Made by a program: the position numbers and the translations under genes
Shown here: positions 1 through 7,922 of the stretch, piece after piece
Layout of the letters: each line of letters starts with the position of its first letter
How positions within the stretch are numbered: position 1 is the stretch's first letter
The notes under the pieces: model-generated
Told to the model about the DNA's origin: nothing
The model's input: only the letters and a program-made list of their open reading frames with translations
Database searches by the model: none
NCBI GenBank assembly: GCA_964617355.1
Contig: CAZTXP010000162.1
Location: 1-31,988, forward strand
DNA length: 31,988 nt
Direction of reading: 5' to 3'
From: CAZTDU01 sp964617355
GTDB taxonomy: Bacteria > Pseudomonadota > Gammaproteobacteria > Burkholderiales > SG8-39

Positions 1-271
1 GCGCGATCGCATGCACCGTCTGCAGCCAGTCCATCTCGGCCAGCACCCGGGTCACCGGCGCCCGCCATTCCTTCTCCACCTTCAGTTGCGGCAGCGCCTG
101 TTTGATGCAAACTGATCCGGCCGGGAGGTCGAGGCGAAAGATGTTGGAGGAGACGCCCCCCGTCAGGGGCTGGAGGGCGAGAGCCTGTCCAGGCTGCACC
201 AGGCCCATCCGGACCAGCATCGCCGCCATCGCAGCACTGTCGCTCGCGAGGTCGACGAATTCGACGGTCAT
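1..271 (-). CDS. APH-fold small-molecule kinase, second copy (partial, C-terminus beyond window)
   Basis: Only the first 90 or so residues are inside the window. They contain the glycine-rich nucleotide loop (LTGGVSSNIFRL), the presumed catalytic Lys in VCIKQALPQL, and an EWRAPVTR segment. These line up with the kinase at 1517-2506 (LAGGVSSDIWKV, ACVKRALPRL, VWEAPVER), so the two are paralogues of the aminoglycoside/choline-kinase-like phosphotransferase family. The ATG start (269-271) lies 7 bases after the enolase-like stop codon, which suggests co-transcription. The HGD catalytic loop is not visible, so activity cannot be judged. The substrate is unknown; the family phosphorylates hydroxyls of small molecules in the cytoplasm. 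Confidence 0.75.
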   Translation of the reverse strand, partial: MTVEFVDLASDSAAMAAMLVRMGLVQPGQALALQPLTGGVSSNIFRLDLPAGSVCIKQALPQLKVEKEWRAPVTRVLAEMDWLQTVHAIA

Positions 272-278
272 GGCGGTG

Positions 279-1532
279 TCATCCCACGCGGACAGGCAGC
301 GCGCCTGCTCCGGCAAAGCCGGCCAGGCCCGCGCAGCTGCGTTCGATTCGCAGGCCCTCGTTCCACTTCGCCATGCGTTCCGAGCGCGCGAAGCTGCCGA
401 CCTTCAGCTGCGGCACGCCCCAGCCGATCGCGAGGTGCACGATGGAGACGTCCTCGGTCTCGCCCGAGCGCGCCGACACCACCGCGCCGTAGCCGGCCGC
501 GCGCGCCGCGTTCCAGCACGCGAGCGTCTCGGTGAGCGTGCCGATCTGGTTCGGCTTGAGCAGCACCGCGTTGCAGGCGCCGGCGGCGATGCCGGTGGCG
601 AGCCGCTTCTCGTCGGTGCAGAAGAAGTCGTCGCCGATCACCTGCACGCGCTTGCCGAAGGCCTTGGTGAACGCCGCCATGGATTCGACGTCGTCCTCGG
701 CGAACGGATCCTCGATGGAGACGATCGGGTAGCGCTCGAGCCACCTTCCGAGCATCACCTGCAACTGCTCGGGCGCGAGCGAGCGGTTCTCGAGCGCAAG
801 GTGATACCGGCCGGCGCGATGGAACTGCGTGGCGGCGATGTCGAGCGCGATCGCGCAGTCGTCGCCGGGCACGAGGCCGGCGTCCTCGATCGAGGCGACG
901 AGCTCGACGAGGCCGTCCTCGTTCGACTTGAAGGTCGGCCAGTAGCCGCCTTCGTCGGCCACGCCCTGCAGCTGGCCCTTCTTCGCCAGGCGCTTGCCGG
1001 CGGCGTGGTAGACCTTGGCGGTCCATTCGAGCGCTTCGTCGAAGCTTCCCGCGCCGGGGCAGACGAGCAGGTAGTCCTGCAGGTCGACGCGGCCGCGCGC
1101 GTGCGCGCCGCCGCCGAAGATCTGGATCTGCGGCACCGGCAGCGCGACCTTGCGTCCTGCGGCGAGGGTTTGCCACAGCGGCTGCCTGGCGGCGGCCGCG
1201 GCGGCGTGCGCGCAGGCGAGCGAGACCGCGACGATGGCGTTCGCGCCGAGGCGCGACTTGTCGGCGGTGCCGTCGAGTTCGATGAGCTTGCGGTCGACCT
1301 CGGACTGCGCCGCGGGATCCATGCCCCTGAGTGCTGCGCGGATCTCGCCGTTGACGGCGTGCACCGCGACGGCGGTGTCGATGCTCTTCGCTTCACCCGC
1401 GCCGGTGGAGGCGCCGGCGGGCGCGATGCCGCGGCCGATGCTGCCGTCGTCCAGCCGAAGTTCGGCTTCCACGGTCGGCTTGCCGCGCGAATCCCATACG
1501 CGGCGGCCGATGACGTCTACGATCGTTGCCAT
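279..1532 (-). CDS. Divergent enolase-superfamily protein (enolase-like)
   Basis: A 417-residue protein that aligns with enolase along its whole length: WDSRGKPTVE near the N-terminus, GASTG at 40-44, GGAH at 141-144, DEGG at 193-196, metal ligands D231, E274 and D301, catalytic Lys326 in LLKPNQIGTLTET, RSGETED at 355-361 and Lys377. Two normally invariant active-site positions differ: LQEF is LQDY (Asp153), and the His of SHRSGE is Ala354. The general acid/base pair itself (Glu194 and Lys326) is kept. The start overlaps the end of the upstream kinase by 16 bases, and another kinase follows 7 bases after the stop. A housekeeping enolase would normally sit beside pyrG, so this is more likely a paralogue with a different substrate (inference). 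It may still act on 2-phosphoglycerate. Confidence 0.85.
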   Translation of the reverse strand: MATIVDVIGRRVWDSRGKPTVEAELRLDDGSIGRGIAPAGASTGAGEAKSIDTAVAVHAVNGEIRAALRGMDPAAQSEVDRKLIELDGTADKSRLGANAIVAVSLACAHAAAAAARQPLWQTLAAGRKVALPVPQIQIFGGGAHARGRVDLQDYLLVCPGAGSFDEALEWTAKVYHAAGKRLAKKGQLQGVADEGGYWPTFKSNEDGLVELVASIEDAGLVPGDDCAIALDIAATQFHRAGRYHLALENRSLAPEQLQVMLGRWLERYPIVSIEDPFAEDDVESMAAFTKAFGKRVQVIGDDFFCTDEKRLATGIAAGACNAVLLKPNQIGTLTETLACWNAARAAGYGAVVSARSGETEDVSIVHLAIGWGVPQLKVGSFARSERMAKWNEGLRIERSCAGLAGFAGAGALPVRVG

Positions 1533-2506
1533 GCGTCCCGTATCTCCCTGAGTGTCGTGGGCGGCGCCGCGAGCAAGGCCCGCGCCACGCGCCTGACGAT
1601 GTCTTTCTGCGCCGGCTCGACGAGGTACTCGGCCGGCGACTTGCCGTCGACGCGCGCGAGCAGGAGGCCCGGCAGCAGCGTGGCGATGCGTTCCTCGAGA
1701 GCGGCGCGCGACTCCCACGACGCTTCGACCAGGTAGGCGTGGGCGAGCGCGTCGAAGCATTCGAGGAACAACTCCTTTGCCTGCGGCACCCACAGCCCCT
1801 TCAGCAGCAGGTGATTGAGGCAGAACGCCGGGTCGAAGGCCGGGTCGCCGTACCACGCGCATTCGGCGTCGAGGATTACCGGGCCCCGCGGCCCGCAGAG
1901 GATGTTCTTCGGGCTCACGTCGCCGTGCACCAGCGCGAGGCGCGTGGCTGCAGTGCGCCTCGCGAGCGCCTCCAGGCGCGGCGCGAGGTCGGCGTGCACG
2001 CGCGCGGTGGCGAGCAGGTAGGGCTCGAGGCGTATGGCGTGGAAGCTGGCGTCGGTAGCGAAGTCGGCGGCGACGCGCGCATCGCCCGCGGTAGCCGCGT
2101 GGATGCGGCCGAGGCTTGAGCCCACGCTCGCGGCGAACGCGACGTCGGCGCAACCGGCGCGCAACTCGGCCTTCCACACTGGAAGCTCGCCGAGGTATTC
2201 CATGGCGAAGCAGCCTGCGTCGGTGGCGGCGAGCACTCTCGGTGCGATGCCGGGCACGATGCGGTTCGCCGCCTCGAGCCAGCGCACCTCGAAGCGGTTG
2301 CGCTCGACGGGCGCCTCCCACACCTGCGCGACGCGCAGGCGCGGCAGGGCGCGCTTCACGCACGCGGGGCCGGTGCGAAGCGCGACTTTCCAGATGTCGG
2401 AGGAGACACCGCCGGCGAGCGCCACGGCCTCGGGTGCCTCGCCCGGCGCGGCGAGGCCGCTTTCGCGCAGGAAGGCGAGCACGGCCTCGGGCAGGGGGGA
2501 ACTCAA
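1517..2506 (-). CDS. APH/choline-kinase-family phosphotransferase
   Basis: A 329-residue kinase of the aminoglycoside-phosphotransferase fold. Visible motifs are the nucleotide loop LAGGVSSDIWKV (31-42), Lys51 in ACVKRAL, the catalytic loop LVHGDVSPKNIL (192-203; HGD at 194-196, metal-binding Asn201) and the second metal motif ILDAECAWYGDP (211-222). It should transfer the gamma-phosphate of ATP to a small cytoplasmic hydroxylated substrate, which cannot be named from sequence. The start is a TTG at 2506, since no ATG precedes it before the pdxH stop 27 bases upstream; a downstream GTG is an alternative. It overlaps the enolase-like gene and is paralogous to the partial kinase at 1-271. An antibiotic-resistance role seems unlikely in this context. 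Confidence 0.85.
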   Translation of the reverse strand: MSSPLPEAVLAFLRESGLAAPGEAPEAVALAGGVSSDIWKVALRTGPACVKRALPRLRVAQVWEAPVERNRFEVRWLEAANRIVPGIAPRVLAATDAGCFAMEYLGELPVWKAELRAGCADVAFAASVGSSLGRIHAATAGDARVAADFATDASFHAIRLEPYLLATARVHADLAPRLEALARRTAATRLALVHGDVSPKNILCGPRGPVILDAECAWYGDPAFDPAFCLNHLLLKGLWVPQAKELFLECFDALAHAYLVEASWESRAALEERIATLLPGLLLARVDGKSPAEYLVEPAQKDIVRRVARALLAAPPTTLREIRDAWQRS

Positions 2507-2533
2507 TGTCGCAGGGCCTGGAGCGCCGCGTCG

Positions 2534-3166
2534 CTACGGCGACAGGCGCTCGATCTTCCAGCCGCTGCCGGCGCGCGCGTAGAGCAGGCGGTCGTGCAGG
2601 CGGTTCTCGCGGCCCTGCCAGAACTCGATCTCGTCGGGCACGAGGCGATAGCCGCCCCAGCCCGGCGGGCGCGGCGGGTGCGCGCCGTGCTTTCGCTCGG
2701 CTTCGGCGAGCGCGGCCTCGAGCACCGCGCGGCTCTCGACGCGCGCGCTCTGGCGCGATGCCCACGCCGAATGCCGCGAGCCCAGCGGGCGGCTGGCGAA
2801 GTAGGCGTCGGACTCCTGCGCGGTGACGCGCTCGACGCGGCCGTCGACGCGGACCTGGCGCTCCAGGGCGTGCCACAGGAAGACGAGCGTGCCCTCGGGT
2901 CGCGCGTTCAGCTGGCGCCCCTTGCGGCTCTCGTAGTTCGTGTAGAACACGAAGCCGCCGCCCTCGACGCCCTTCAGCAGCACGATGCGCGCGTCGGGCG
3001 AGCCGTTCTCGCGCACCGTGGCGAGCGTCATCGCGTTCGGCAGGGGCAGGCCGGCGTCGACCGCGTCCTTGAACCAGCGGTCGAACTGCACGAAGGCATC
3101 GAGGTCGGCGTCGGCCTCGGCGAGTCCGGCGCGCATGTATTCTTGGCGGATGTCGGCGATTTTCAT
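2534..3166 (-). CDS. pdxH: Pyridoxamine/pyridoxine 5'-phosphate oxidase
   Basis: A 210-residue flavoprotein matching PdxH in length and motifs: NAMTLATV (44-51) and RIVLLKG in the FMN and substrate region, YESRKGRQL, SRPLGSRHSAWAS, PGWGGYRLVPDEIEFWQG, and the C-terminal RLHDRL with the closing IERLSP. The enzyme oxidises pyridoxamine- or pyridoxine-5'-phosphate to pyridoxal 5'-phosphate with FMN and O2 in the cytoplasm. It starts at an ATG only 23 bases from the divergent metallohydrolase. The kinase gene begins 27 bases after its stop, so it may head the pdxH-kinase-enolase-kinase transcription unit. No missing residues were noticed. Confidence 0.95.
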   Translation of the reverse strand: MKIADIRQEYMRAGLAEADADLDAFVQFDRWFKDAVDAGLPLPNAMTLATVRENGSPDARIVLLKGVEGGGFVFYTNYESRKGRQLNARPEGTLVFLWHALERQVRVDGRVERVTAQESDAYFASRPLGSRHSAWASRQSARVESRAVLEAALAEAERKHGAHPPRPPGWGGYRLVPDEIEFWQGRENRLHDRLLYARAGSGWKIERLSP

Positions 3167-3189
3167 GCGCTCGATTCTATCGCCGGGCG

Positions 3190-4137
3190 ATGGCCGCGGC
3201 CGTTGACCACGGCCACGGCATCCTCGCCGTGGATTCGTTCTACGAGGGCGAGGACCAGACCGCGCTGCACGCGGTCGTCGAGGGCGGGCGCGCGGCGATC
3301 ATCGATACCGGGGTGAACCGCTCGGTGCCGGGCATGCTCGCCGCGCTCGCTGCGCGCGGCGTCGCGCCCGAGGCGGTGGACTGGATCTTCCTCACGCACG
3401 TGCACCTCGACCACGCGGGCGGAACGGGCGAGTTCGCACGGCTGTGCCCCAACGCGAGGGTCGCGGTGCACCCTCGAGGGGCGCGCCACATGGCGGACCC
3501 CTCGAAGCTGATGACGGCCACGCGGGCCATCTATGGCGAGGAGGCGACCCGGCGCATCTATGGCGAGGTCCTGCCGGTGCCGCGCGAGCGCATCGTCGAG
3601 GTGCCCGACGGCGCCGTGCTGGCGCTCGGCCGGCGCGAGTTCCGCTTCCTCGACGTGCCCGGGCACGCCCGGCACCACGTCGCGATCGTGGACGGCGCCA
3701 CCGGCCACGTGTTCGCCGGCGACACCTTCGGCATCTCGTATCGCGCCCTCGACGCGGGCGGGAAGTGCTTCGTGTTCCCGACGACGAGCCCTTCGCAGTT
3801 CGATCCGGGGCCGCTGCACCACTCGATCGAGAGGATCGTTTCCCTAGGCCCGGCAGCGATTTACGTCACGCACTTCAGCAAGATCCTCGATGTCAGCCGA
3901 CTGTCAGAAGACCTGCATCGGCTGATCGACGCGCACGTCGAGCTCGCGCTCGCGCATCGGCGCGCGGGCATCGCGCGGCACCACTTGCTGCGCGAAGGCG
4001 TGCGCGAACTGCTCGTCTCCGAGGGAAAACGGCAGGGCTGGGGCTTGTCGGGAGAGGCGCTCCTCGAGCGAATCGCGCTCGACATCGAACTCAACGCGCA
4101 GGGCCTGGGCGCGTGGCTCGATGCGCTTCCAGAGTGA
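3190..4137 (+). CDS. Metallo-beta-lactamase-fold hydrolase
   Basis: A 315-residue MBL-fold protein. The metal-binding set is complete: THVHLDHAGG (HxHxDH at 70-75), the His of VPGHARHH (159), Asp178 in FAGDTFG, and a later His (228) in YVTHFS. There is no signal peptide, so it is cytoplasmic. The fold covers thiolesterases, lactonases, glyoxalase II-like enzymes and others, and the roughly 90-residue helical C-terminal extension does not identify a substrate. It is transcribed divergently from pdxH across a 23-base gap, so the two promoters must overlap the opposite coding regions. No strong ribosome-binding site is visible before the ATG. Confidence 0.85.
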   Translation: MAAAVDHGHGILAVDSFYEGEDQTALHAVVEGGRAAIIDTGVNRSVPGMLAALAARGVAPEAVDWIFLTHVHLDHAGGTGEFARLCPNARVAVHPRGARHMADPSKLMTATRAIYGEEATRRIYGEVLPVPRERIVEVPDGAVLALGRREFRFLDVPGHARHHVAIVDGATGHVFAGDTFGISYRALDAGGKCFVFPTTSPSQFDPGPLHHSIERIVSLGPAAIYVTHFSKILDVSRLSEDLHRLIDAHVELALAHRRAGIARHHLLREGVRELLVSEGKRQGWGLSGEALLERIALDIELNAQGLGAWLDALPE

Positions 4138-4166
4138 AAAACACCGCATTTCCCTATAGAAAACGC

Positions 4167-4195
4167 TTGACGTCGCTCTGGGGATGCGGCATTTT
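4167..4195 (+). promoter_or_regulatory. Possible sigma-70-type promoter for the SWIB gene
   Basis: TTGACG at 4167-4172 is a good -35 match. Seventeen bases downstream, 4190-4195 reads CATTTT, a weak -10. It lies in the 139-base gap between the hydrolase and the SWIB gene, about 80 bases before the start codon. Only the -35 half is convincing. Confidence 0.3.
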
Positions 4196-4276
4196 CCGCT
4201 CACCGCCGAGGGAGACTCGACGGAGATCACTCGGAAACGTGCAAGTTCCGACCCCGTAAATCAGAGGAGAAATACG

Positions 4277-4582
4277 ATGGCGAAGAAGAAAGCAGCCAAG
4301 AAGGCCCCCGCGAAGAAAAAGGCCGCCAAGCGCAAGCCGAATGCAGCCTTCATGAAGCCGATGACCCCGTCCGCGACGCTCGCGGGGGTGATCGGTGCCA
4401 GCGCGATGCCGCGCACGGAAGTGACGAAGAAGATCTGGGCCTACATCAAGAAGCACGGCCTCCAGGACAAGAAGAACAAGCGCATGATCAACGCCGACGA
4501 CAAGCTGAAGCCGGTCTTCGGCGGCAAGTCGCAGGTGTCGATGTTCGAGATGACCAAGCTCGTCTCGAAGCACCTCAAGTAG
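4277..4582 (+). CDS. SWIB/MDM2-domain protein with lysine-rich tail
   Basis: A 101-residue protein. Residues 1-20 form a Lys/Ala/Pro-rich tail resembling histone H1 or Hc1 (repeats of AKK, APAKK and AAKRK). Residues from about 28 to the end form a SWIB domain: MTPSATLAGVIGA, the PRTEVTKKIWAYIKKHGLQD helix, and KLKPVFGG followed by VSMFEMTKLVSKHL. The family is known in chlamydiae and many beta- and gammaproteobacteria and is thought to bind DNA or nucleoid proteins; its exact bacterial role is unsettled. The ATG at 4277 is chosen because GAGGAGA (4264-4270) sits at good spacing before it; a longer in-frame extension upstream lacks such a site. A strong terminator follows the stop, so the gene is probably monocistronic. 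Confidence 0.9.
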   Translation: MAKKKAAKKAPAKKKAAKRKPNAAFMKPMTPSATLAGVIGASAMPRTEVTKKIWAYIKKHGLQDKKNKRMINADDKLKPVFGGKSQVSMFEMTKLVSKHLK

Positions 4583-4605
4583 TCGACGCTTCGAAGGCTG
4601 TCCCG

Positions 4606-4635
4606 ACGGGGGCCCTTGCGGCCCCCGTTGCTTTT
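4606..4635 (+). terminator. Intrinsic terminator after the SWIB gene
   Basis: A perfect 9-bp stem, ACGGGGGCC (4606-4614) pairing with GGCCCCCGT (4620-4628), with a CTTGC loop, followed by TGCTTTT. It lies between the convergent SWIB and fbp stops. The T-rich side is on the plus strand, so it mainly serves the SWIB gene. Confidence 0.85.
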
Positions 4636-4646
4636 CGGGAGGGCGC

Positions 4647-5654
4647 TCAGCCCTTGCGGTGGTAGTCGGCCACGCGCTGCACCTCGTTCTTCGAGCCGAG
4701 GACGACGCCGACACGCTGGTGCAGCTTCCTCGGCTGCACCTCGAGGATGCGATTCATGCCGTCGGTGGCCATGCCGCCGGCCTGCTCGACGATGAAGGAC
4801 ATCGGGTTCGCCTCGTACATCAGGCGCAGCCGCCCCTCGACGTGCTTCTGGTCGCGCGGGTACATGAAGATGCCGCCGCGCGAGAGCACGCGGAACACGT
4901 CGGCGACCATCGAGGCCACCCAGCGCATGTTGAAGTCGCGCCCGCGCGGGCCGTCCTTGCCGGCGAGGCACTCGTCGATGTAGCGCTTCACGGGGGCATC
5001 CCAGCGGCGCATGTTCGAGACGTTGATCGCGAACTCGCTGGTGTCCTCGGGGATGCGGATGTCGGGGCGCGTCAGCACGAAGGAGGACAGGTACGGGTCG
5101 AGCGTGAAGCCGTGCGCGCCGTCGCCCACCGTGAGGATCATCTGGGTCGAGGGGCCGTAGACCGCGAAGCCCGCGGCGACCTGCTTCACGCCCGGCTGCA
5201 GGAAGGCCTGCTCGTCGGGTTCGACGGTCTTGCCGTCGGCGTCCTTCGGGCAGTGCAGCACCGAGAAGATCGTGCCCACCGAGACGTTGACGTCGATGTT
5301 CGAGGAGCCGTCCAGCGGGTCGAAGAGCAGCAGGTACTCGCCGCGCGGGTAGTGCGTCGGGATCGGGGACGGGTCCTCCATTTCCTCGGAGGCGAGCGCG
5401 GCGAGGTTGCCGCCCCACTCGTTGGCCTCGAGCAGGATCTCGTTCGAGATCACGTCGAGCGCCTTCTGCTCCTCGGCCTGCACGTTGACGTTGCCGACCG
5501 ATTCGCCGCCGCCGCCCAGCGGCCCCTTGTTGACGCGGAATCCGATCGCCTTGCAGGCGCGCGCGATGGTCTCGATCAGCAGGCGCAGGTCCGGGTTGAT
5601 GCGGCCGGCGCGCTCGCGCTCGATGAGGAAGCGGGTGAGTCCGATGCGTTTCAT
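4647..5654 (-). CDS. fbp: Fructose-1,6-bisphosphatase, class I
   Basis: A 335-residue class I FBPase. It removes the 1-phosphate of fructose-1,6-bisphosphate with Mg2+ in gluconeogenesis or the Calvin cycle, in the cytoplasm. Visible motifs include the metal site ASEEME, LLFDPLDGSSNID with the catalytic and metal-binding acids, GTIFSV, VYGPSTQMILTVG, the GGIFMYP segment, and LRLMYEANPMSFIVEQAGG near the C-terminus. Length matches the family. The ATG is preceded by GGGAGAAAG on the coding strand, a strong ribosome-binding site. The MFS gene upstream ends 31 bases away, so the two may be co-transcribed. Nothing in the sequence looks degenerate. Confidence 0.97.
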   Translation of the reverse strand: MKRIGLTRFLIERERAGRINPDLRLLIETIARACKAIGFRVNKGPLGGGGESVGNVNVQAEEQKALDVISNEILLEANEWGGNLAALASEEMEDPSPIPTHYPRGEYLLLFDPLDGSSNIDVNVSVGTIFSVLHCPKDADGKTVEPDEQAFLQPGVKQVAAGFAVYGPSTQMILTVGDGAHGFTLDPYLSSFVLTRPDIRIPEDTSEFAINVSNMRRWDAPVKRYIDECLAGKDGPRGRDFNMRWVASMVADVFRVLSRGGIFMYPRDQKHVEGRLRLMYEANPMSFIVEQAGGMATDGMNRILEVQPRKLHQRVGVVLGSKNEVQRVADYHRKG

Positions 5655-5685
5655 GGTCTTTCTCCCAGTGGCATTGCAGGCAGTC

Positions 5686-6834
5686 TCAGGCCGCCTCTTG
5701 ATTCCTTCGAGAATACCAGCCGGCCCCGAGCAGCAAGGCTGCCATCGACCAGAAGACGGGGAACATGCCGAACGCCGCGCCGACCGCGCCCATCAGCAGC
5801 GGCAGGAAGGTGTGGCTGCCGTTCAGCAGCATGGTGCGCACGCCGATCACCTCGCCCTGCCGGCCCGGCGGCGACGCGGAGTAGATCAGCGCCATGATCA
5901 TCGGCTGCGAGGCGCCGAGGCCGAGGCCGAGCATGAACGACAGCGCCATCAGCAGCGTGCCCTGGCTGGCGAGCGGGAAGATGAGGTAGGTCGCGCCGGC
6001 GACCAGCATCGCGGTGGCGATCACGGTCCATTCGCGCAGGCGGCGCGAGATCGCCGGCAGCAGGAGGCGCACCGCGAAGGTCGCCGCGGCGAAGAAGCCC
6101 ATGATGACGCCGATCTCCGAGGCCGAGAGGCCGACGCGCGAGCCGTAGACCGGCATCAGGAAGGTGTAGAGGTCCCAGCCCATCGACAGCGTCAGGCTGG
6201 CGAGGAACGCGTGGCGCAGCTTGCGGTGGCGCAGGAGGTCCATCACGTTGCGTTCGCCCGGCGCGGTCGCCTCGGCGGCCTTGTGCGCGCGCGGGAATCG
6301 CGAGCGCCACAGCGCGAGCGGCGCGATCGCGAACGCCGGGAAGAAGGCGAGGATCAGCATCGCCGTGGCGTGGCTGGTGGCGTCGATGGCGAAGCCGGCG
6401 ATCATCGGCCCGGAGAAGCCGCTGATCGAGAAGCTGAGCGCGAGCCAGCTGAAGTTCGCGGTGCGCTCCGAGGCCCCGCCCATCGCTCCCACGGCGGCGT
6501 TGAGCGCCATGTGATAGACGAGGAAGCTGGTGCCGATGAGCGTGGCTGCCACGCACAGGCCCGCCACCGAGGGCCACGCGAACGGGATCGCGACTGCAAG
6601 CGCCATGGTCACCGCCGACACCGCGAGCGGGCGCAGCGCGCCGGCGCGGTCCAGCCAGCGCCCGGCGTGCAGCGCGAGCAGCATCGGCACCAGCGCGTAC
6701 AGCGACATCAGCAGGCCGACGGTGAGCGCGGAGGCATCGAGCCGGATCGCCATCAGCGAGATGGTCATGCGGCTGCCGACGAAGGCCGTGTGGCCCATGA
6801 CGGTCACCAGCCCCGCGTAGACGAGGGGGTTCAC
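5686..6834 (-). CDS. MFS transporter
   Basis: A 382-residue integral membrane protein with about 12 hydrophobic segments and the MFS loop motif between helices 2 and 3 (HAGRWLDRAGALRP). It has the usual two six-helix halves with a charged central loop (RSRFPRAHKAAEA). Such carriers move small solutes with a proton or another ion; the substrate cannot be read from sequence. Translation starts at GTG 6834. It sits between argC and fbp in the same direction, 29 bases after the argC stop, so read-through from argC is possible. Confidence 0.85.
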   Translation of the reverse strand: MNPLVYAGLVTVMGHTAFVGSRMTISLMAIRLDASALTVGLLMSLYALVPMLLALHAGRWLDRAGALRPLAVSAVTMALAVAIPFAWPSVAGLCVAATLIGTSFLVYHMALNAAVGAMGGASERTANFSWLALSFSISGFSGPMIAGFAIDATSHATAMLILAFFPAFAIAPLALWRSRFPRAHKAAEATAPGERNVMDLLRHRKLRHAFLASLTLSMGWDLYTFLMPVYGSRVGLSASEIGVIMGFFAAATFAVRLLLPAISRRLREWTVIATAMLVAGATYLIFPLASQGTLLMALSFMLGLGLGASQPMIMALIYSASPPGRQGEVIGVRTMLLNGSHTFLPLLMGAVGAAFGMFPVFWSMAALLLGAGWYSRRNQEAA

Positions 6835-6863
6835 CCCTCGATTTTCTCAGGAAAGTGGCCGGG

Positions 6864-7856
6864 CTACGGCCAGACGGGCAGCGCGTTCAATCCTGCGGTT
6901 TCCGGTTGACCGGTCATCAGGTTGGCGTTCTGCACCGCCTGCGCGGCCGCGCCCTTGCCGAGGTTGTCGATCGCGCCGATGGCGACCACGAGGCCGGTCT
7001 GCGGGTTCACCGCGTACGAGACGAACGCGAGGTTGGTCGCAGTGGCCCAGTGCGTATGCGCGCTGCGGCCGTTCGAGGACTCGTAGACCTTGAGGAAGGG
7101 CTCGTTCGCGTACAGCGCCCTTGCCGCCTCGAAGAGCCTCGCGGTGGTGACGCTGCCGCGCGGGCGCGCGTAGCAGGTGGAGAGGATGCCGCGCGACATC
7201 GGCACCACCTGCGGCGTGAACGCGATCGTGGCCTTGCGTCCCGACACCTGCGCGAGCGCGGCCTGCATCTCGGGCACGTGCGGGTGCTTCTCGAGCCCGT
7301 AGGCGAACATGTCCTCGTTGGTCTCGGCGTAGCCGAAATCGGACGAGCCGCCGCGGCCGGTGCCGGTGATGCCGCTCTTGGCGTCGACGACGATGCCCTC
7401 GGTCTCGATCAGGCCTTCCTTGGCGAGCGGCGCGAGCGCGAGCAGCGAGGCGGCGGGGTAGCAGCCGGGGTTCGCGAGCCGCGAGCAGCCGCAGATCTTC
7501 TCGCGCTGCCCGGGCAGTTCGGTGAGGCCATAGACCCAGCCGTCGACGAAGCGATGGTCGCCGCCGACGTCGACGATGCGCACCTTGGGGTCGATCCTGG
7601 CCAGCGGCTCGCGCGACTTGCCGGTGGGCAGCGACGTGAAAAGCACGTCGATCCCGGAGACCTTCTCGGGCGCGAAAGCCTCGATGACGATGCGCCCGGT
7701 GGGCGTGCCCGCGAGCGCGGGATAGCGCTCCTCGAGTTTCTGCCCCGCGGTGCTGTCGCCGCTCGCGTAGGCGACCTCGAACGTGGGATGCGCCGCGCAG
7801 AGCCTGAGGAGCTCCGCTCCGCCGTAGCCGCTGATGCCGACAATGCCGATCTTCAT
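6864..7856 (-). CDS. argC: N-acetyl-gamma-glutamyl-phosphate reductase
   Basis: A 330-residue ArgC. It reduces N-acetylglutamyl phosphate to the semialdehyde with NADPH, the third step of arginine synthesis, in the cytoplasm. Visible are the N-terminal Rossmann motif GIVGISGYGGAELLRL, the active-site Cys in LANPGCYPAA, the SGITGTGRGG loop, and the closing IGAIDNLGKGAAAQAVQNAN that is characteristic of ArgC. It follows the htpX terminator, so it needs its own promoter, which was not identified in the 66-base gap. No other arginine genes are in the window. Confidence 0.96.
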   Translation of the reverse strand: MKIGIVGISGYGGAELLRLCAAHPTFEVAYASGDSTAGQKLEERYPALAGTPTGRIVIEAFAPEKVSGIDVLFTSLPTGKSREPLARIDPKVRIVDVGGDHRFVDGWVYGLTELPGQREKICGCSRLANPGCYPAASLLALAPLAKEGLIETEGIVVDAKSGITGTGRGGSSDFGYAETNEDMFAYGLEKHPHVPEMQAALAQVSGRKATIAFTPQVVPMSRGILSTCYARPRGSVTTARLFEAARALYANEPFLKVYESSNGRSAHTHWATATNLAFVSYAVNPQTGLVVAIGAIDNLGKGAAAQAVQNANLMTGQPETAGLNALPVWP

Positions 7857-7873
7857 GGCGCGATCATAAATGA

Positions 7874-7897
7874 AAGAGGGGGCCGAAGCCCCCTCTT
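7874..7897 (-). terminator. Intrinsic terminator after htpX
   Basis: Read on the minus strand: a 10-bp perfect stem, AAGAGGGGGC pairing with GCCCCCTCTT, closed by a TTCG tetraloop (C-UUCG-G in RNA, a very stable type), then TTCATTTA. It lies 26 bases beyond the htpX stop and just upstream of argC. Confidence 0.88.
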
Positions 7898-7922
7898 GTC
7901 GGTCACTGCGCGTGGCGCCGGT

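Noticed and set aside
102..1736. A 544-codon open frame on the plus strand
   Set aside because: It is antisense to the enolase-like gene and kinase, whose products have clear family motifs. Its translation is Arg/Ala/Gly-rich and featureless, as expected for a shadow frame in GC-rich DNA.
1517..2506. Aminoglycoside resistance gene
   Set aside because: The HGD and DxE motifs show only the kinase fold. Context with pdxH and an enolase homologue, and a paralogue next door, favours metabolism.
279..2876. An 865-codon minus-strand frame that would fuse an unknown N-terminus to the enolase-like protein
   Set aside because: The upstream 448 codons run through the kinase and pdxH genes in the wrong frame and have no recognisable domain. 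The enolase-like protein starts at its own conserved N-terminus at 1532.
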